Below, in pieces: positions 1 through 7,073 of a stretch of 16,872 nt of DNA. Source of the DNA: Ahrensia sp. (GTDB lineage Bacteria; Pseudomonadota; Alphaproteobacteria; Rhizobiales; Rhizobiaceae); assembly GCA_003233475.1 (NCBI GenBank), contig QILU01000105.1:1-16872 (forward strand). Reading direction: 5' to 3'. Positions within the stretch are counted from its first letter, which is position 1, and each line of letters begins with the position of its first letter. A program made the position numbers and the translations under genes. The notes below the pieces were generated by a model. The model was given only the letters and a program-made list of their open reading frames with translations, made no database searches and had not been told where the DNA came from.

Positions 1-609
1 TGCCGGATTTGATGGCAGATATGCTGGAGCAAAAGATTGATCATCTTAAAGCCGGCGCTAACACTTCATGGGTGCCAAGTCCGACAGCCGCTACCCTTCA
101 CGCCACTCATTATCATCTGGTGGATGTATTTAAGGAACAGGACGGAATTAAAAAGCGCGGGCGGGCCAGTTTGAATGATATTTTGTCAATTCCGGTGGCA
201 AAGCGGCCCAATTGGACGGAACAGGATATACAAAATGAGCTGGATAACAACGCGCAGGGTATTTTGGGATACGTGGTGCGCTGGATAGACCAGGGGGTAG
301 GGTGTTCGAAAGTACCGGATATCAATGATGTGGGATTGATGGAAGACCGGGCAACTTTACGTATTTCAAGCCAGCATATGGCAAATTGTGGATGAAGCGC
401 AAATATTAGCCGCGATGAAAAAGATGGCGAAGGTGGTGGATGGGCAAAATGCCGATGATCCGCTGTATGAGCCAATGGACGGGAACTGGGATACCTCGAT
501 AGCATTCAAGGCAGCCTTGGAACTGGTGATGGAAGGGCGGAACCAGCCGAGTGGATATACCGAACCAATTTTGCACCGCCGCCGACTGGAGAAGAAGGTG
601 ACGGTTTAG
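1..609 (+). pseudogene. glcB: Malate synthase G, 3' part, frameshifted by a ~17-bp deletion
   Basis: This is the C-terminal quarter of malate synthase G, which condenses glyoxylate with acetyl-CoA to give malate in the glyoxylate pathway. The gene enters from the left; the first codons already read [11 protein letters not shown], a conserved internal stretch. Family hallmarks follow: [32 protein letters not shown] and GCSKVPDIN. The active-site-region Cys (codon 303-305) and the presumed catalytic-base Asp of LMEDR (codon 345-347) are both present. After SSQHMAN the frame runs into TGA at 393-395. The family sequence resumes in another frame at 385 ([15 protein letters not shown]) and continues to NGYTEP-like [15 protein letters not shown] and the TAG at 607-609. 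About five residues (a WLxHG-type segment) are missing, a net loss of 17 bases. Nothing else is disrupted, so the lesion is recent or is an assembly error. Identity is firm; the pseudogene status depends on the base calls. Confidence 0.9.
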
Positions 610-743
610 GGGTTGATTTTATTATTCGCACCAGTGAGTACAAAATTTGCAATTTGAAGTGACCAAACTCCTTGCCAGGAAGAGGTGGTTCCAGGGTTTG
701 CCACTGTAATATAATTTCAATTCTTACTGGAAAGGTAGCGGTG

Positions 744-770
744 TCAGATATTATCTGAACTGATACAGTT
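744..770. repeat. Two adjacent short inverted repeats at the 3' end of the cupin gene
   Basis: TCAGATA and TATCTGA (744-750 and 752-758) flank a single T. Directly next to them, AACTG and CAGTT (758-762 and 766-770) flank ATA and run into the cupin stop codon at 769-771. No T-run follows on the minus strand, so this is not a clear intrinsic terminator. It could be a weak transcript-end hairpin or a protein-binding palindrome. Confidence 0.4.
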
Positions 771-1167
771 ATTCTTCTTTAACAATATCAATTACAACCG
801 CCACGGCTGGTTTGTCGGTGTTGTTTTTCACTCCGTGAACTGTACCGACCGCTTCAGTCCATGATTCTCCCGGGCGTACGATTCGGACAGAATTGCCTTT
901 ATATTCGGTCAATTCCCCTTCCAAAACATAGAGAAACCCCGGACGTTCAGCGTGGGAATGTTTTGCTACCGAACCGCCGGGAGCAAGTGTAACTTGGCGC
1001 GAACGCAATACATATCCAGCCATTGCGGGAATTTGTTGCTGAAGAGCCTGTAAATGGAGCGGGGCCCCTTTGATCCCCTTGTTCTCGGTCGGCATTTCGT
1101 CAGCAAATGAAGCTGTTGCAACAAGGCTTAACATGGCTGTGGCAATCACTGGTTTGGTGAATTTCAT
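769..1167 (-). CDS. Secreted single-domain cupin protein, function unknown
   Basis: A 132-residue small cupin with an N-terminal signal peptide: KFTK basic start, hydrophobic core to about residue 20, likely cleavage after SFA (residue 22). It is therefore probably periplasmic. The beta-barrel carries both cupin motifs. Motif 1 has H70 and H72 (KHSH), but the usual metal-ligand Glu position is Gly77; Glu74 lies close by. Motif 2 has H111 in GTVHGVKN. An upstream in-frame ATG at 1185 exists, but the ATG at 1167 has AAGGA seven bases before it (complement of 1175-1179), so I use that start. The gene lies about 150 bp downstream of the alpha/beta hydrolase on the same strand and may be co-transcribed or have its own promoter. 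Small secreted cupins range from metal-dependent enzymes to sugar or ligand binders; I cannot assign a reaction. Confidence 0.8.
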   Translation of the reverse strand: MKFTKPVIATAMLSLVATASFADEMPTENKGIKGAPLHLQALQQQIPAMAGYVLRSRQVTLAPGGSVAKHSHAERPGFLYVLEGELTEYKGNSVRIVRPGESWTEAVGTVHGVKNNTDKPAVAVVIDIVKEE

Positions 1168-1224
1168 CAAGTTTTCCTTATTCATTGTATCAATTAAGCA
1201 TTGTGTACGGTAAATAACTATATG

Positions 1225-1239
1225 GTCAATAATGTTGAC
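1225..1239. promoter_or_regulatory. LysR-type-looking inverted repeat upstream of the cupin gene
   Basis: GTCAA and TTGAC are spaced by five bases, giving the TCA-N7-TGA (T-N11-A) pattern typical of LysR-family binding sites. It lies about 60 bp upstream of the cupin start. The right half (GTTGACA, 1234-1240) recurs exactly 30 bp away at 1264-1270. No LysR gene is in the window, so this is pattern evidence only. Confidence 0.3.
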
Positions 1240-1317
1240 AGAAATGTGTTCTCTGCAGTTGCAGTTGACATAAATTTCCTGATGACTGGCAGATGCGAAT
1301 GTACTTTGTTGTTGTTC

Positions 1318-2172
1318 CTACAACCCCAAATGTCGAAGTATGGTGGCCGTCAACTGATTGTCTGACTCAGTCATTGCTTCGATCACCGCAAAGTGGTGGT
1401 GTCCCGGTGTCTCAATATATTCAATTGAACCTGCGCTTGTTTGCCAGGAGTCCGCAAATTCTCGCGATTGCCGCCTGAACTCATCGGTCTCTCCTCCGCC
1501 TACTACAACACTGACTGGCAGAGCCGTACCTGGTGTCATGAACTGCGGGCTGTTGTGTCTGGCTGTTTCAACATCCATATTCATACCGTCGTTTACTGAA
1601 CACAATCTCAAGGGTTCAAGATCGAACAGGCCGCTGACAGGAATTATACTGCTGATCATATCGCGCGGCAATCCGCTCTGAAATTTTGGCCAATCGGTGG
1701 CCGCCAGCATAGCGGCCAGATGCCCGCCAGCCGAATGTCCGGTTACGTGCAGGCGTTGCGGATCCCCTCCAAAGTCCCGAGCGTTTTCCCAAACCCAGGC
1801 ACAGGCGGTGCGCACCTGATTAACCAGGACATCCAATGTGACTTCAGGACAGAATGTATAATTGATCGATGCCACCAGGGCACCCGCCGACACCAGGGGC
1901 TCGAGTGAGAACGCATATATGTCCTTGTCAAGTGACTGCCAATAACCACCATGGATATATATGAGTACCGGTGCACCTACATTTGCAGGCTTAAAAAAGT
2001 CCAACCGCTCGCGCGCAGAAGCACCGTAAGAGATGTTACGCTCTATATTCGCGCGCTTGAGATAGGACGCACTCATTTGCTCCCAGTTTTGCATTATCTG
2101 CTCAACGTCCACGACTTCCTTAAAATATTTCCAGGGTCGGTATTGTTGGTCGAGCCACTCAAAGGACGCCAT
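1318..2172 (-). CDS. Alpha/beta hydrolase, kynurenine formamidase-like
   Basis: A 284-residue alpha/beta-hydrolase. The oxyanion-hole motif HGGYW (residues 74-78) is the form seen in kynurenine formamidases and related carboxylesterases. The nucleophile elbow is GHSAGGHL with Ser147; the acid is probably Asp230 (GETDEF), and the catalytic His is one of His258-260 (GHHHF), so the triad appears complete. There is no signal peptide, so it is cytoplasmic. The frame could begin at a GTG four codons earlier (2184), but the ATG at 2172 has GGA at suitable spacing. A good promoter match lies just upstream. The family hydrolyses N-formylkynurenine or other small esters and amides. No kynureninase or tryptophan dioxygenase gene is nearby, so the substrate is open. 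The downstream cupin on the same strand may be functionally linked. Confidence 0.8.
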   Translation of the reverse strand: MASFEWLDQQYRPWKYFKEVVDVEQIMQNWEQMSASYLKRANIERNISYGASARERLDFFKPANVGAPVLIYIHGGYWQSLDKDIYAFSLEPLVSAGALVASINYTFCPEVTLDVLVNQVRTACAWVWENARDFGGDPQRLHVTGHSAGGHLAAMLAATDWPKFQSGLPRDMISSIIPVSGLFDLEPLRLCSVNDGMNMDVETARHNSPQFMTPGTALPVSVVVGGGETDEFRRQSREFADSWQTSAGSIEYIETPGHHHFAVIEAMTESDNQLTATILRHLGL

Positions 2173-2212
2173 GTTTTTTTCCACTGATCAGTCGTTTGTT
2201 ACGCAGATGTCA

Positions 2213-2241
2213 ACTACACAATGTCACGGAAAACGTGTCAA
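2213..2241 (-). promoter_or_regulatory. Probable sigma-70-type promoter of the alpha/beta hydrolase
   Basis: On the minus strand a perfect -35 TTGACA (complement of 2236-2241) is followed, after 17 bases, by TGTAGT (complement of 2213-2218), which matches TATAAT at four of six positions. Transcription would start near 2206, about 34 bases before the chosen ATG. A second TTGACA overlaps the -10 (2208-2213) but would leave almost no leader. Confidence 0.5.
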
Positions 2242-2343
2242 TATAATGAGCCCAGAGTTGCTTCTCAGGCCTAATTCTTTCCAGGACGGGTTGAACCGGA
2301 CCGTAGAGACTGTTGTCTGGGGAGCTGGGGATGGCGGGTTGTT

Positions 2344-3741
2344 TTAAGGCCGCCAATAGGTGAAGTGGTCGTGGACTTCTTCACAATCGTACAAGCCCCG
2401 CATGTCGATCAACGGTGCGCCTTTGGGAACCAGAGACGTTATGGTTTCAAGATCGAGTTGTTCACGAAACACGGAGTGCCCAAGGGTTAGAATGATGGCG
2501 TGATAGGCACCGCCATCGAAGGGGTCATCAATGATCGTGGTGCCTCGCCCGCCTTCGGCATGCCCTTCTTCGGCAATTGGGTCAAAATTATAAACCTCGG
2601 CCCCTTGTGCCCAAAGATAATCCATCAATTTGAATGTTTTAGAATTGCGGGTGTCGGGGCAGTCCTCTTTGAAAGAACGACCCAATACCAACACACGTTT
2701 CCCGGTAAGGTCCTGGCCCTTGGATTCAAACAATTCCTCAAGCTTTTCCGCCAGGAAATAGGGGGTTTGTTCGTTTACCGAGCGCCCGGAGGCGACAAGT
2801 TCCATGGAAAGCCCATGGCGGCGTCCTGCATCCACCAGATAATACGGATCAACGGCGATGCAATGGCCACCCACCATGCCCGGGCGATAATGGTGAAAAT
2901 TCCACTTTGAACTGGCGGCCGCGATCACATCACTCGCCCTGATGCCCATTTTATCGTACAACATCATCAATTCATTCATCAAAGCTATGTTTACATCGCG
3001 CTGGGTGTTTTCGAGAATTTTTGCGGCCTCAGCAACCCGAATATTTGCAGCGGGAAACAGCCCCGCATGAACGACACGGCTGTAAAGCTTAACCAGGAAT
3101 TCTGTGACTGCGGGGGAGGTTCCTGCGACAATTTTTTTGATGTCGGCCAGTTTTCTTGTTGGATCCGCCGGGTTTATTCGTTCCGGAGAATAGCCCAGAT
3201 AAAAGTCGATGCCTTCTTTCAATCCGGACATTTCTTCCAGAATTGGCAGGCATTTGTCTTCCGTTGTACCGGGGTCGACCGTCGATTCATAAATAACAAC
3301 GCAGCCCTTTTTCATATTAGCTCCAATGGAGCGGGATGCGGAAAGCAGGGGGGTGTAATCGGGCCGGTTACGGCTGTTTACCGGTGTTGGTACACAAACC
3401 AAAATGGCATCCGCGTCTTTCAGGGAGGCTGCATCGGTTGTGTATTCCGCATCCGCGTCCGCGAGTTCCACTGTTGTTACTTCGCCAGTGTGGTCAATAT
3501 TGTTCTTTAGCTCTTCGATTTTATTGGCATCAATGTCGAGACCGATTGAACGGCTGTTTTTTGAAAATCCGCAAATCAGCGGGAGACCGACATATCCAAG
3601 ACCCACAACAGCAACCCGTGCGGTTGCCGGATCGGGCAAAGCAACGGGTTCTTCCCTCAGCAACTTCAAATTTGCTGTTGAAGACCCACCATGGGCTGGC
3701 TTTGTAATAGCGCTGTCGGTTTGCTTTATTGAAAAGTTCAT
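2344..3741 (-). CDS. UDP-N-acetylhexosamine 6-dehydrogenase (TviB/WbpA type)
   Basis: A 465-residue NAD-dependent nucleotide-sugar dehydrogenase. It should oxidise C6 of a UDP-N-acetylhexosamine to the uronic acid, in the cytoplasm. An N-terminal Rossmann domain opens with GLGYVGLP (47-54). VCVPTPV (115-121), ESTVDPGTT (152-160) and YSPERINPAD (184-193) follow. The central helix region has AKILENTQRD. Cys294 in GGHCIAVDPYYL is the catalytic thiol. SSKWNFHHYRPG and SFKEDCPDTRN are TviB/WbpA-like rather than typical of UDP-glucose dehydrogenase. About 40 residues precede the first strand and contain no other Met, so the ATG at 3741 is the likely start. The gene diverges from the glycosyltransferase across a 339-bp control region, so it most plausibly supplies that enzyme's precursor. 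UDP-GlcNAc versus UDP-GalNAc or ManNAc specificity cannot be read from sequence alone. Confidence 0.9.
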   Translation of the reverse strand: MNFSIKQTDSAITKPAHGGSSTANLKLLREEPVALPDPATARVAVVGLGYVGLPLICGFSKNSRSIGLDIDANKIEELKNNIDHTGEVTTVELADADAEYTTDAASLKDADAILVCVPTPVNSRNRPDYTPLLSASRSIGANMKKGCVVIYESTVDPGTTEDKCLPILEEMSGLKEGIDFYLGYSPERINPADPTRKLADIKKIVAGTSPAVTEFLVKLYSRVVHAGLFPAANIRVAEAAKILENTQRDVNIALMNELMMLYDKMGIRASDVIAAASSKWNFHHYRPGMVGGHCIAVDPYYLVDAGRRHGLSMELVASGRSVNEQTPYFLAEKLEELFESKGQDLTGKRVLVLGRSFKEDCPDTRNSKTFKLMDYLWAQGAEVYNFDPIAEEGHAEGGRGTTIIDDPFDGGAYHAIILTLGHSVFREQLDLETITSLVPKGAPLIDMRGLYDCEEVHDHFTYWRP

Positions 3742-3825
3742 TTTGCCCGGTCGTTCTAGTGCCCCTTGAGATTTGGGTGATTATGAGCCGGGAAGGCTTG
3801 AAGAATAGTAAGCGTTTTTGGGTTC

Positions 3826-3855
3826 GTGTTCATATGGTTAGTGATTAATGAACAC
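3826..3855. promoter_or_regulatory. Perfect 8-bp inverted repeat, arms 22 bp apart
   Basis: GTGTTCAT (3826-3833) and ATGAACAC (3848-3855) are perfect reverse complements with a 14-bp spacer, so corresponding positions lie 22 bp (about two helical turns) apart. This fits a dimeric DNA-binding protein. The repeat abuts a possible dehydrogenase -35 and would cover the spacer and -10, which would suit a repressor. Confidence 0.5.
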
Positions 3856-3928
3856 TGGCAAGTATGGCGGTTAAAATTCACAGGCTGGTAACTTTGATTG
3901 AAAGAACAGCCTTAACAGGTGGTTAAAT

Positions 3929-3969
3929 CATTCGTTAAAACCGAGTTTCTCCATTTCCGTTAACGAATG
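3929..3969. promoter_or_regulatory. Perfect 10-bp inverted repeat, arms 31 bp apart
   Basis: CATTCGTTAA (3929-3938) and TTAACGAATG (3960-3969) are perfect reverse complements separated by 21 bp, so the arms are 31 bp (about three turns) apart. The spacer is long for a terminator stem and no T-run follows, so a protein-binding operator is more likely. The half-site TTCGTTAA resembles TTCATTAA in the right arm of the neighbouring repeat, read on the other strand; both may bind one regulator. Confidence 0.55.
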
Positions 3970-4080
3970 TAACAGCCCTGTCATTCTTATATGGTCGATG
4001 AGTTGGGGCGGCTCGGTTGGGTTTCCTTGAAGGTATAAATGAGTGCGGAAAATCCGTGCACATATTAAAAGGCGCATTTT

Positions 4081-5349
4081 ATGCAAGCGATAGTAACCAT
4101 TGAATGGTTGTTCGGGCTGCTCGTGCTGGTCGTATTTACGAACCGGTATGTGTACGGCTCACTGTTGCGCGTAGTTGATCGGCGCACGAAGGTTGATTTC
4201 AACAGGGACCCGAAAGAATGGCCAAGCGTGTCTATTGTGGTGCCGGTGTTTTGCGAAGGGGAAAGTGTTTTGCAAACGGCGGCGTCTTTAGATGCCCTGG
4301 ATTATCCGCGTGATAAATTGCAGGTCGTGTTTATAGACGACTGTTCCACAGACGATACCCTGGAACACCTGCAGGAAGCTTGCCGACGCTATCCGTGGAT
4401 GCGGCTTATTCAAAACAAACACAATATGGGCAAACGCCTTGGTATCAAGAATGCCGTATTAAATCTCGATAGCGATTTGATCATGTCGGTGGACAGTGAT
4501 GTGATCGTGGAACCCAATGTGGTGCGGGAATTAACCCGCCATATGTATTCCACCGGCGCTGATGCGGTGGGGGGATGTGTTTTTGTCTCCAACGCCAACG
4601 ATACCTGGCTTACCCGTATGCAGGCGGTAAAATACTGGGTCGGGTACCAATTTTTGAAAAATGTTGAAAACGCCTATAATCATGTGATGTGCCTGTCTGG
4701 TTGTCTGACTCTGTATAAGCGCGAAGCCATGCTTGCGGTTGATAAGGATGTGGAAAGCCGCACCTTTTTGGGCGATGAAGTAAAATATGGCGAGGACCGG
4801 TTTCTCACCCGTAAAATTGTGGAGCGGGGATATAAGACGCGTCTTTGTTTTACTGCGCGCTGCTATACCAAAGCCCCGACCAATATGTCGGCCTATTTGA
4901 ATCAGCAGCTTCGTTGGCGCCGGTCCAACATGATTGATCTGATTACAGCGGTTCCGCACTTGAACAAATTCAATCTGTTCGTGCTGATCCACTACATCTC
5001 CATGGGTGCATTACTGTTCTTTTACCCATTGTTTTTATTGGCAAAAATGTTCGAGATGCAATTTGTAATGCCGATGATCTGGCACGGTATTCTGGTGACA
5101 ATATTTGCGGTGGCGTATGAATTGAACAAGCGCTCGTTGCCGGAATTCGCCCAAACATCCGGATTGTGGTTTTTCGCCATGGCGGCTGTATTCCCGGTTG
5201 TTTATCTCACCATGACACCCCTTGGTTTGTTCACTTTGGGCACAACATCGTGGGAAACCCGCGGTGGCGGTAAATCCGACAATGCAGGCATTACGGCCGG
5301 AATTAATCCAGAAATTGAAAGACTTAGGCAAAACGAGGCAGCGGCATGA
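4081..5349 (+). CDS. Processive family-2 glycosyltransferase (hyaluronan/chitin synthase type)
   Basis: A 422-residue membrane polysaccharide synthase. One membrane segment (about 8-28) precedes a cytosolic GT-A domain that has all processive GT2 signatures: Asp86-Asp87 in the UDP-binding loop, DSD (138-140), SGCLTLYKRE (206-215) at the acceptor site, GEDR (237-240) with the catalytic-base Asp, and QQLRW (275-279). Three hydrophobic stretches follow (about 299-321, 332-346, 362-384), then SWETRGG, akin to the WGTR close of NodC and hyaluronan synthases. There is no C-terminal PilZ domain as in BcsA. The family polymerises a UDP-sugar and extrudes the chain through its own membrane pore. The stop overlaps the start of the next gene by four bases (ATGA, 5346-5349), implying coupled translation. 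The sugar and linkage are unknown; the neighbouring dehydrogenase suggests an N-acetylhexosaminuronic acid. Confidence 0.9.
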   Translation: MQAIVTIEWLFGLLVLVVFTNRYVYGSLLRVVDRRTKVDFNRDPKEWPSVSIVVPVFCEGESVLQTAASLDALDYPRDKLQVVFIDDCSTDDTLEHLQEACRRYPWMRLIQNKHNMGKRLGIKNAVLNLDSDLIMSVDSDVIVEPNVVRELTRHMYSTGADAVGGCVFVSNANDTWLTRMQAVKYWVGYQFLKNVENAYNHVMCLSGCLTLYKREAMLAVDKDVESRTFLGDEVKYGEDRFLTRKIVERGYKTRLCFTARCYTKAPTNMSAYLNQQLRWRRSNMIDLITAVPHLNKFNLFVLIHYISMGALLFFYPLFLLAKMFEMQFVMPMIWHGILVTIFAVAYELNKRSLPEFAQTSGLWFFAMAAVFPVVYLTMTPLGLFTLGTTSWETRGGGKSDNAGITAGINPEIERLRQNEAAA

Positions 5350-7073
5350 GTGCGATACCTTATCTTACGCTGGTGGACAGGCGGGCTGATGCCGATCCGA
5401 TCCGGGTGCTGTTCGTGGGTGAAAAACTTGCGAATGTTTCCAGTCTATTTCGCCGTAAGGATGAAGCAGTAAAACACGAGCATGTTGATACCATTCAACT
5501 CGCTGTGGAGTACATGGCGGAGCAGGTAAAAACTCAAAAATATGATTGTGTGGTTGTTGATGCGCGGGATGTGGAAAATGCCAGTCCGCTAAATGTTGTG
5601 GCGCTGACCACCTTGGACGCCGCAAACACGCTTGCGGTTATCAGTAATGCTGAACAAGTGGAAATGTTCGAAGGATTGCTAGGCGTAAACTGCGTTTTGC
5701 AACACCCGGTTGACCCCAAACAATTGATTTCGATTATTGTTGAATCGCAACTTATTTCGGATATTGAAAATGCGATAGAGGACGTTGTCGAACATCCCGT
5801 CGTTGAGCCAATAAAAGAAAAGCCTGTTATAGAGGCTAAGGAAGTGGCTCCCGAAAATACGAGCGAAAAACCGAGCGAATCTGCGCTTGATGAACCACGC
5901 GCTCAAGTGATTGAGAGCGAGAAACCTCTGGTTGCCGAAGGTTTTGAAACGTCGGTTTCCAAGATTCAAAAACTTGATCAGGGGATATGGAGACACTTCG
6001 TTCCGCTGGCTAGTTTTGTGTACAAAAAATTGGCTATCATAGTTCTCTCCGCGCTGTTCCTGACATTTATCGCCTATGGGGCGATGATTGTTTTCTTCAT
6101 GGGATCAAGCAGTTGGTCGATGCCGTTTGAGTTGTCCAGGGGGCACAAGCTTGTTGAAAAGATTGAACGCGATTTGTCTTCGATGAACCTTCGGCGAAAT
6201 GATATTCGTCAAAAACTGACAATTGCAACAGTGGAAAAAGAATCCGCTTTACTGGACACGAGGGATGGCGAGTTGCAGCTTGTTTTGAACAGGCGGACGA
6301 TCGAATCTGAAATTGTGTTGCAAAATGAAGAGCAGAAAACAATTGATTTGCAGATTTCCCGATTCAAACAGGTCATTAGCGATTTTGAGAAACTTAATGG
6401 TAAAAACAAATTCGCCACGAACCTCAAAGACGCATACAAAAAACGCCTGATTACGAGAAAATCTTTGAACAGTGGTACCCTGGCGCTGTTGGAAACGATA
6501 CACCGCATTGCGGCACTTGAAAATGATATTTCATTGAAAAAACTGGAGCAGCGCAGGGTTGAGGGGCGGCTGGTCTTCTTGAATTCGCTGCTGAGGGAAG
6601 TGGATCAACCAAATATTCTGGTTATATCGTCTCCCAGTTCGGAGTTGGCTTATTTAGCACGGGAAGCGATACAAGCGAAAAACATGATTGCTAAGTCAAA
6701 ATTAGAGGTGGAAGCTGCGGAAAAACGTTTGGCTAGGCTGAATAACTCACTTGAATTGATTTCTACTAATATTGCTTCGCTGGAGGCAACGCCCATGGCA
6801 CGCGCTATCAAAACGCCGGTTACAGTTTTATTCGTGCCCTATGCAAATGCTGAAAATGTCTATGAGGGTCAGCCGCTTTATCGTTGCGCGGTGACTATCG
6901 TTTGGTGCTCGAAAGTTGGTGAAGTGGGTGCAAAAGTGGATGGCGAAACAGCAGGGGTTCATCCCTTGTACGGTAAGCCTTTGCGCGGCACTTTTGTTGA
7001 AGCCAAATTCAGCAACCCGAAATTTGCAAAAGAAGACCTGATTCACGCCGGTCGTCCACCCCTTGGTTTCTAG
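5346..7073 (+). CDS. Receiver-like/membrane-fusion-like polysaccharide export co-protein
   Basis: A 575-residue inner-membrane protein. Residues 19-140 look like a degenerate response-regulator receiver: IRVLFVG first strand, VVVDAR with Asp72 at the phospho-acceptor position, Ser100 after the fourth strand, and HPVDP (120-124) where KP is usual. The first acidic pair is reduced to Glu26. An acidic, Pro-rich linker (about 147-220) leads to one membrane segment (about 229-252). Long coiled-coil helices (about 264-345 and 380-490) follow. The C-terminus (488-575) resembles the second half of an HlyD-type lipoyl/barrel-sandwich domain (VYEGQPLYRC) plus a conserved-looking tail ending GRPPLGF. 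The usual first half-lipoyl stretch is not evident after the membrane segment. The layout parallels Alg44 of alginate systems, with a receiver-like domain in place of PilZ. It overlaps the synthase gene, which supports a physical partnership. I infer a regulated periplasmic adaptor; I know no family name. Confidence 0.75.
   Translation: MSAIPYLTLVDRRADADPIRVLFVGEKLANVSSLFRRKDEAVKHEHVDTIQLAVEYMAEQVKTQKYDCVVVDARDVENASPLNVVALTTLDAANTLAVISNAEQVEMFEGLLGVNCVLQHPVDPKQLISIIVESQLISDIENAIEDVVEHPVVEPIKEKPVIEAKEVAPENTSEKPSESALDEPRAQVIESEKPLVAEGFETSVSKIQKLDQGIWRHFVPLASFVYKKLAIIVLSALFLTFIAYGAMIVFFMGSSSWSMPFELSRGHKLVEKIERDLSSMNLRRNDIRQKLTIATVEKESALLDTRDGELQLVLNRRTIESEIVLQNEEQKTIDLQISRFKQVISDFEKLNGKNKFATNLKDAYKKRLITRKSLNSGTLALLETIHRIAALENDISLKKLEQRRVEGRLVFLNSLLREVDQPNILVISSPSSELAYLAREAIQAKNMIAKSKLEVEAAEKRLARLNNSLELISTNIASLEATPMARAIKTPVTVLFVPYANAENVYEGQPLYRCAVTIVWCSKVGEVGAKVDGETAGVHPLYGKPLRGTFVEAKFSNPKFAKEDLIHAGRPPLGF

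Larger units (their letters stand above)
3742..4080. promoter_or_regulatory. Divergent control region of the polysaccharide locus
   Basis: This 339-bp gap separates the leftward dehydrogenase from the rightward synthase and holds no credible ORF. It contains two perfect spaced inverted repeats (listed separately) and several GTTAA words (near 3870, 3921, 3934 and 3959). Leftwards, TTGCCA (complement of 3856-3861) could be a -35 for the dehydrogenase, directly beside the first inverted repeat. Rightwards, TATAAA at 4034-4039 is a possible -10 without a good -35, as in activator-dependent promoters. AAGG about nine bases before the ATG at 4081 is the likely ribosome-binding site. Divergent regulation by a dedicated factor is inferred. 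Confidence 0.6.

Noticed and set aside
2344..3741. UDP-glucose 6-dehydrogenase as the identity of the dehydrogenase (which would imply hyaluronan with the GT2)
   Set aside because: The KWNF, RPG and SFKEDCPDTRN segments are of the TviB/WbpA N-acetylhexosamine type, so glucuronate supply is less likely, though not excluded.
2500..3769. Several plus-strand ORFs of 120-147 codons opposite the dehydrogenase
   Set aside because: They mirror a fully conserved dehydrogenase on the minus strand and have Cys/Arg-rich, unfamily-like translations.
4043..4062. Bulged stem GTGC-GGA/TCCGTGCAC just before the synthase gene
   Set aside because: It needs a two-base bulge and a three-base loop, so it is weaker than the two perfect repeats upstream.
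4531..4992. A 153-codon minus-strand ORF inside the glycosyltransferase gene
   Set aside because: The plus strand carries every GT2 motif across this stretch, and the antisense product shows no recognisable domain.
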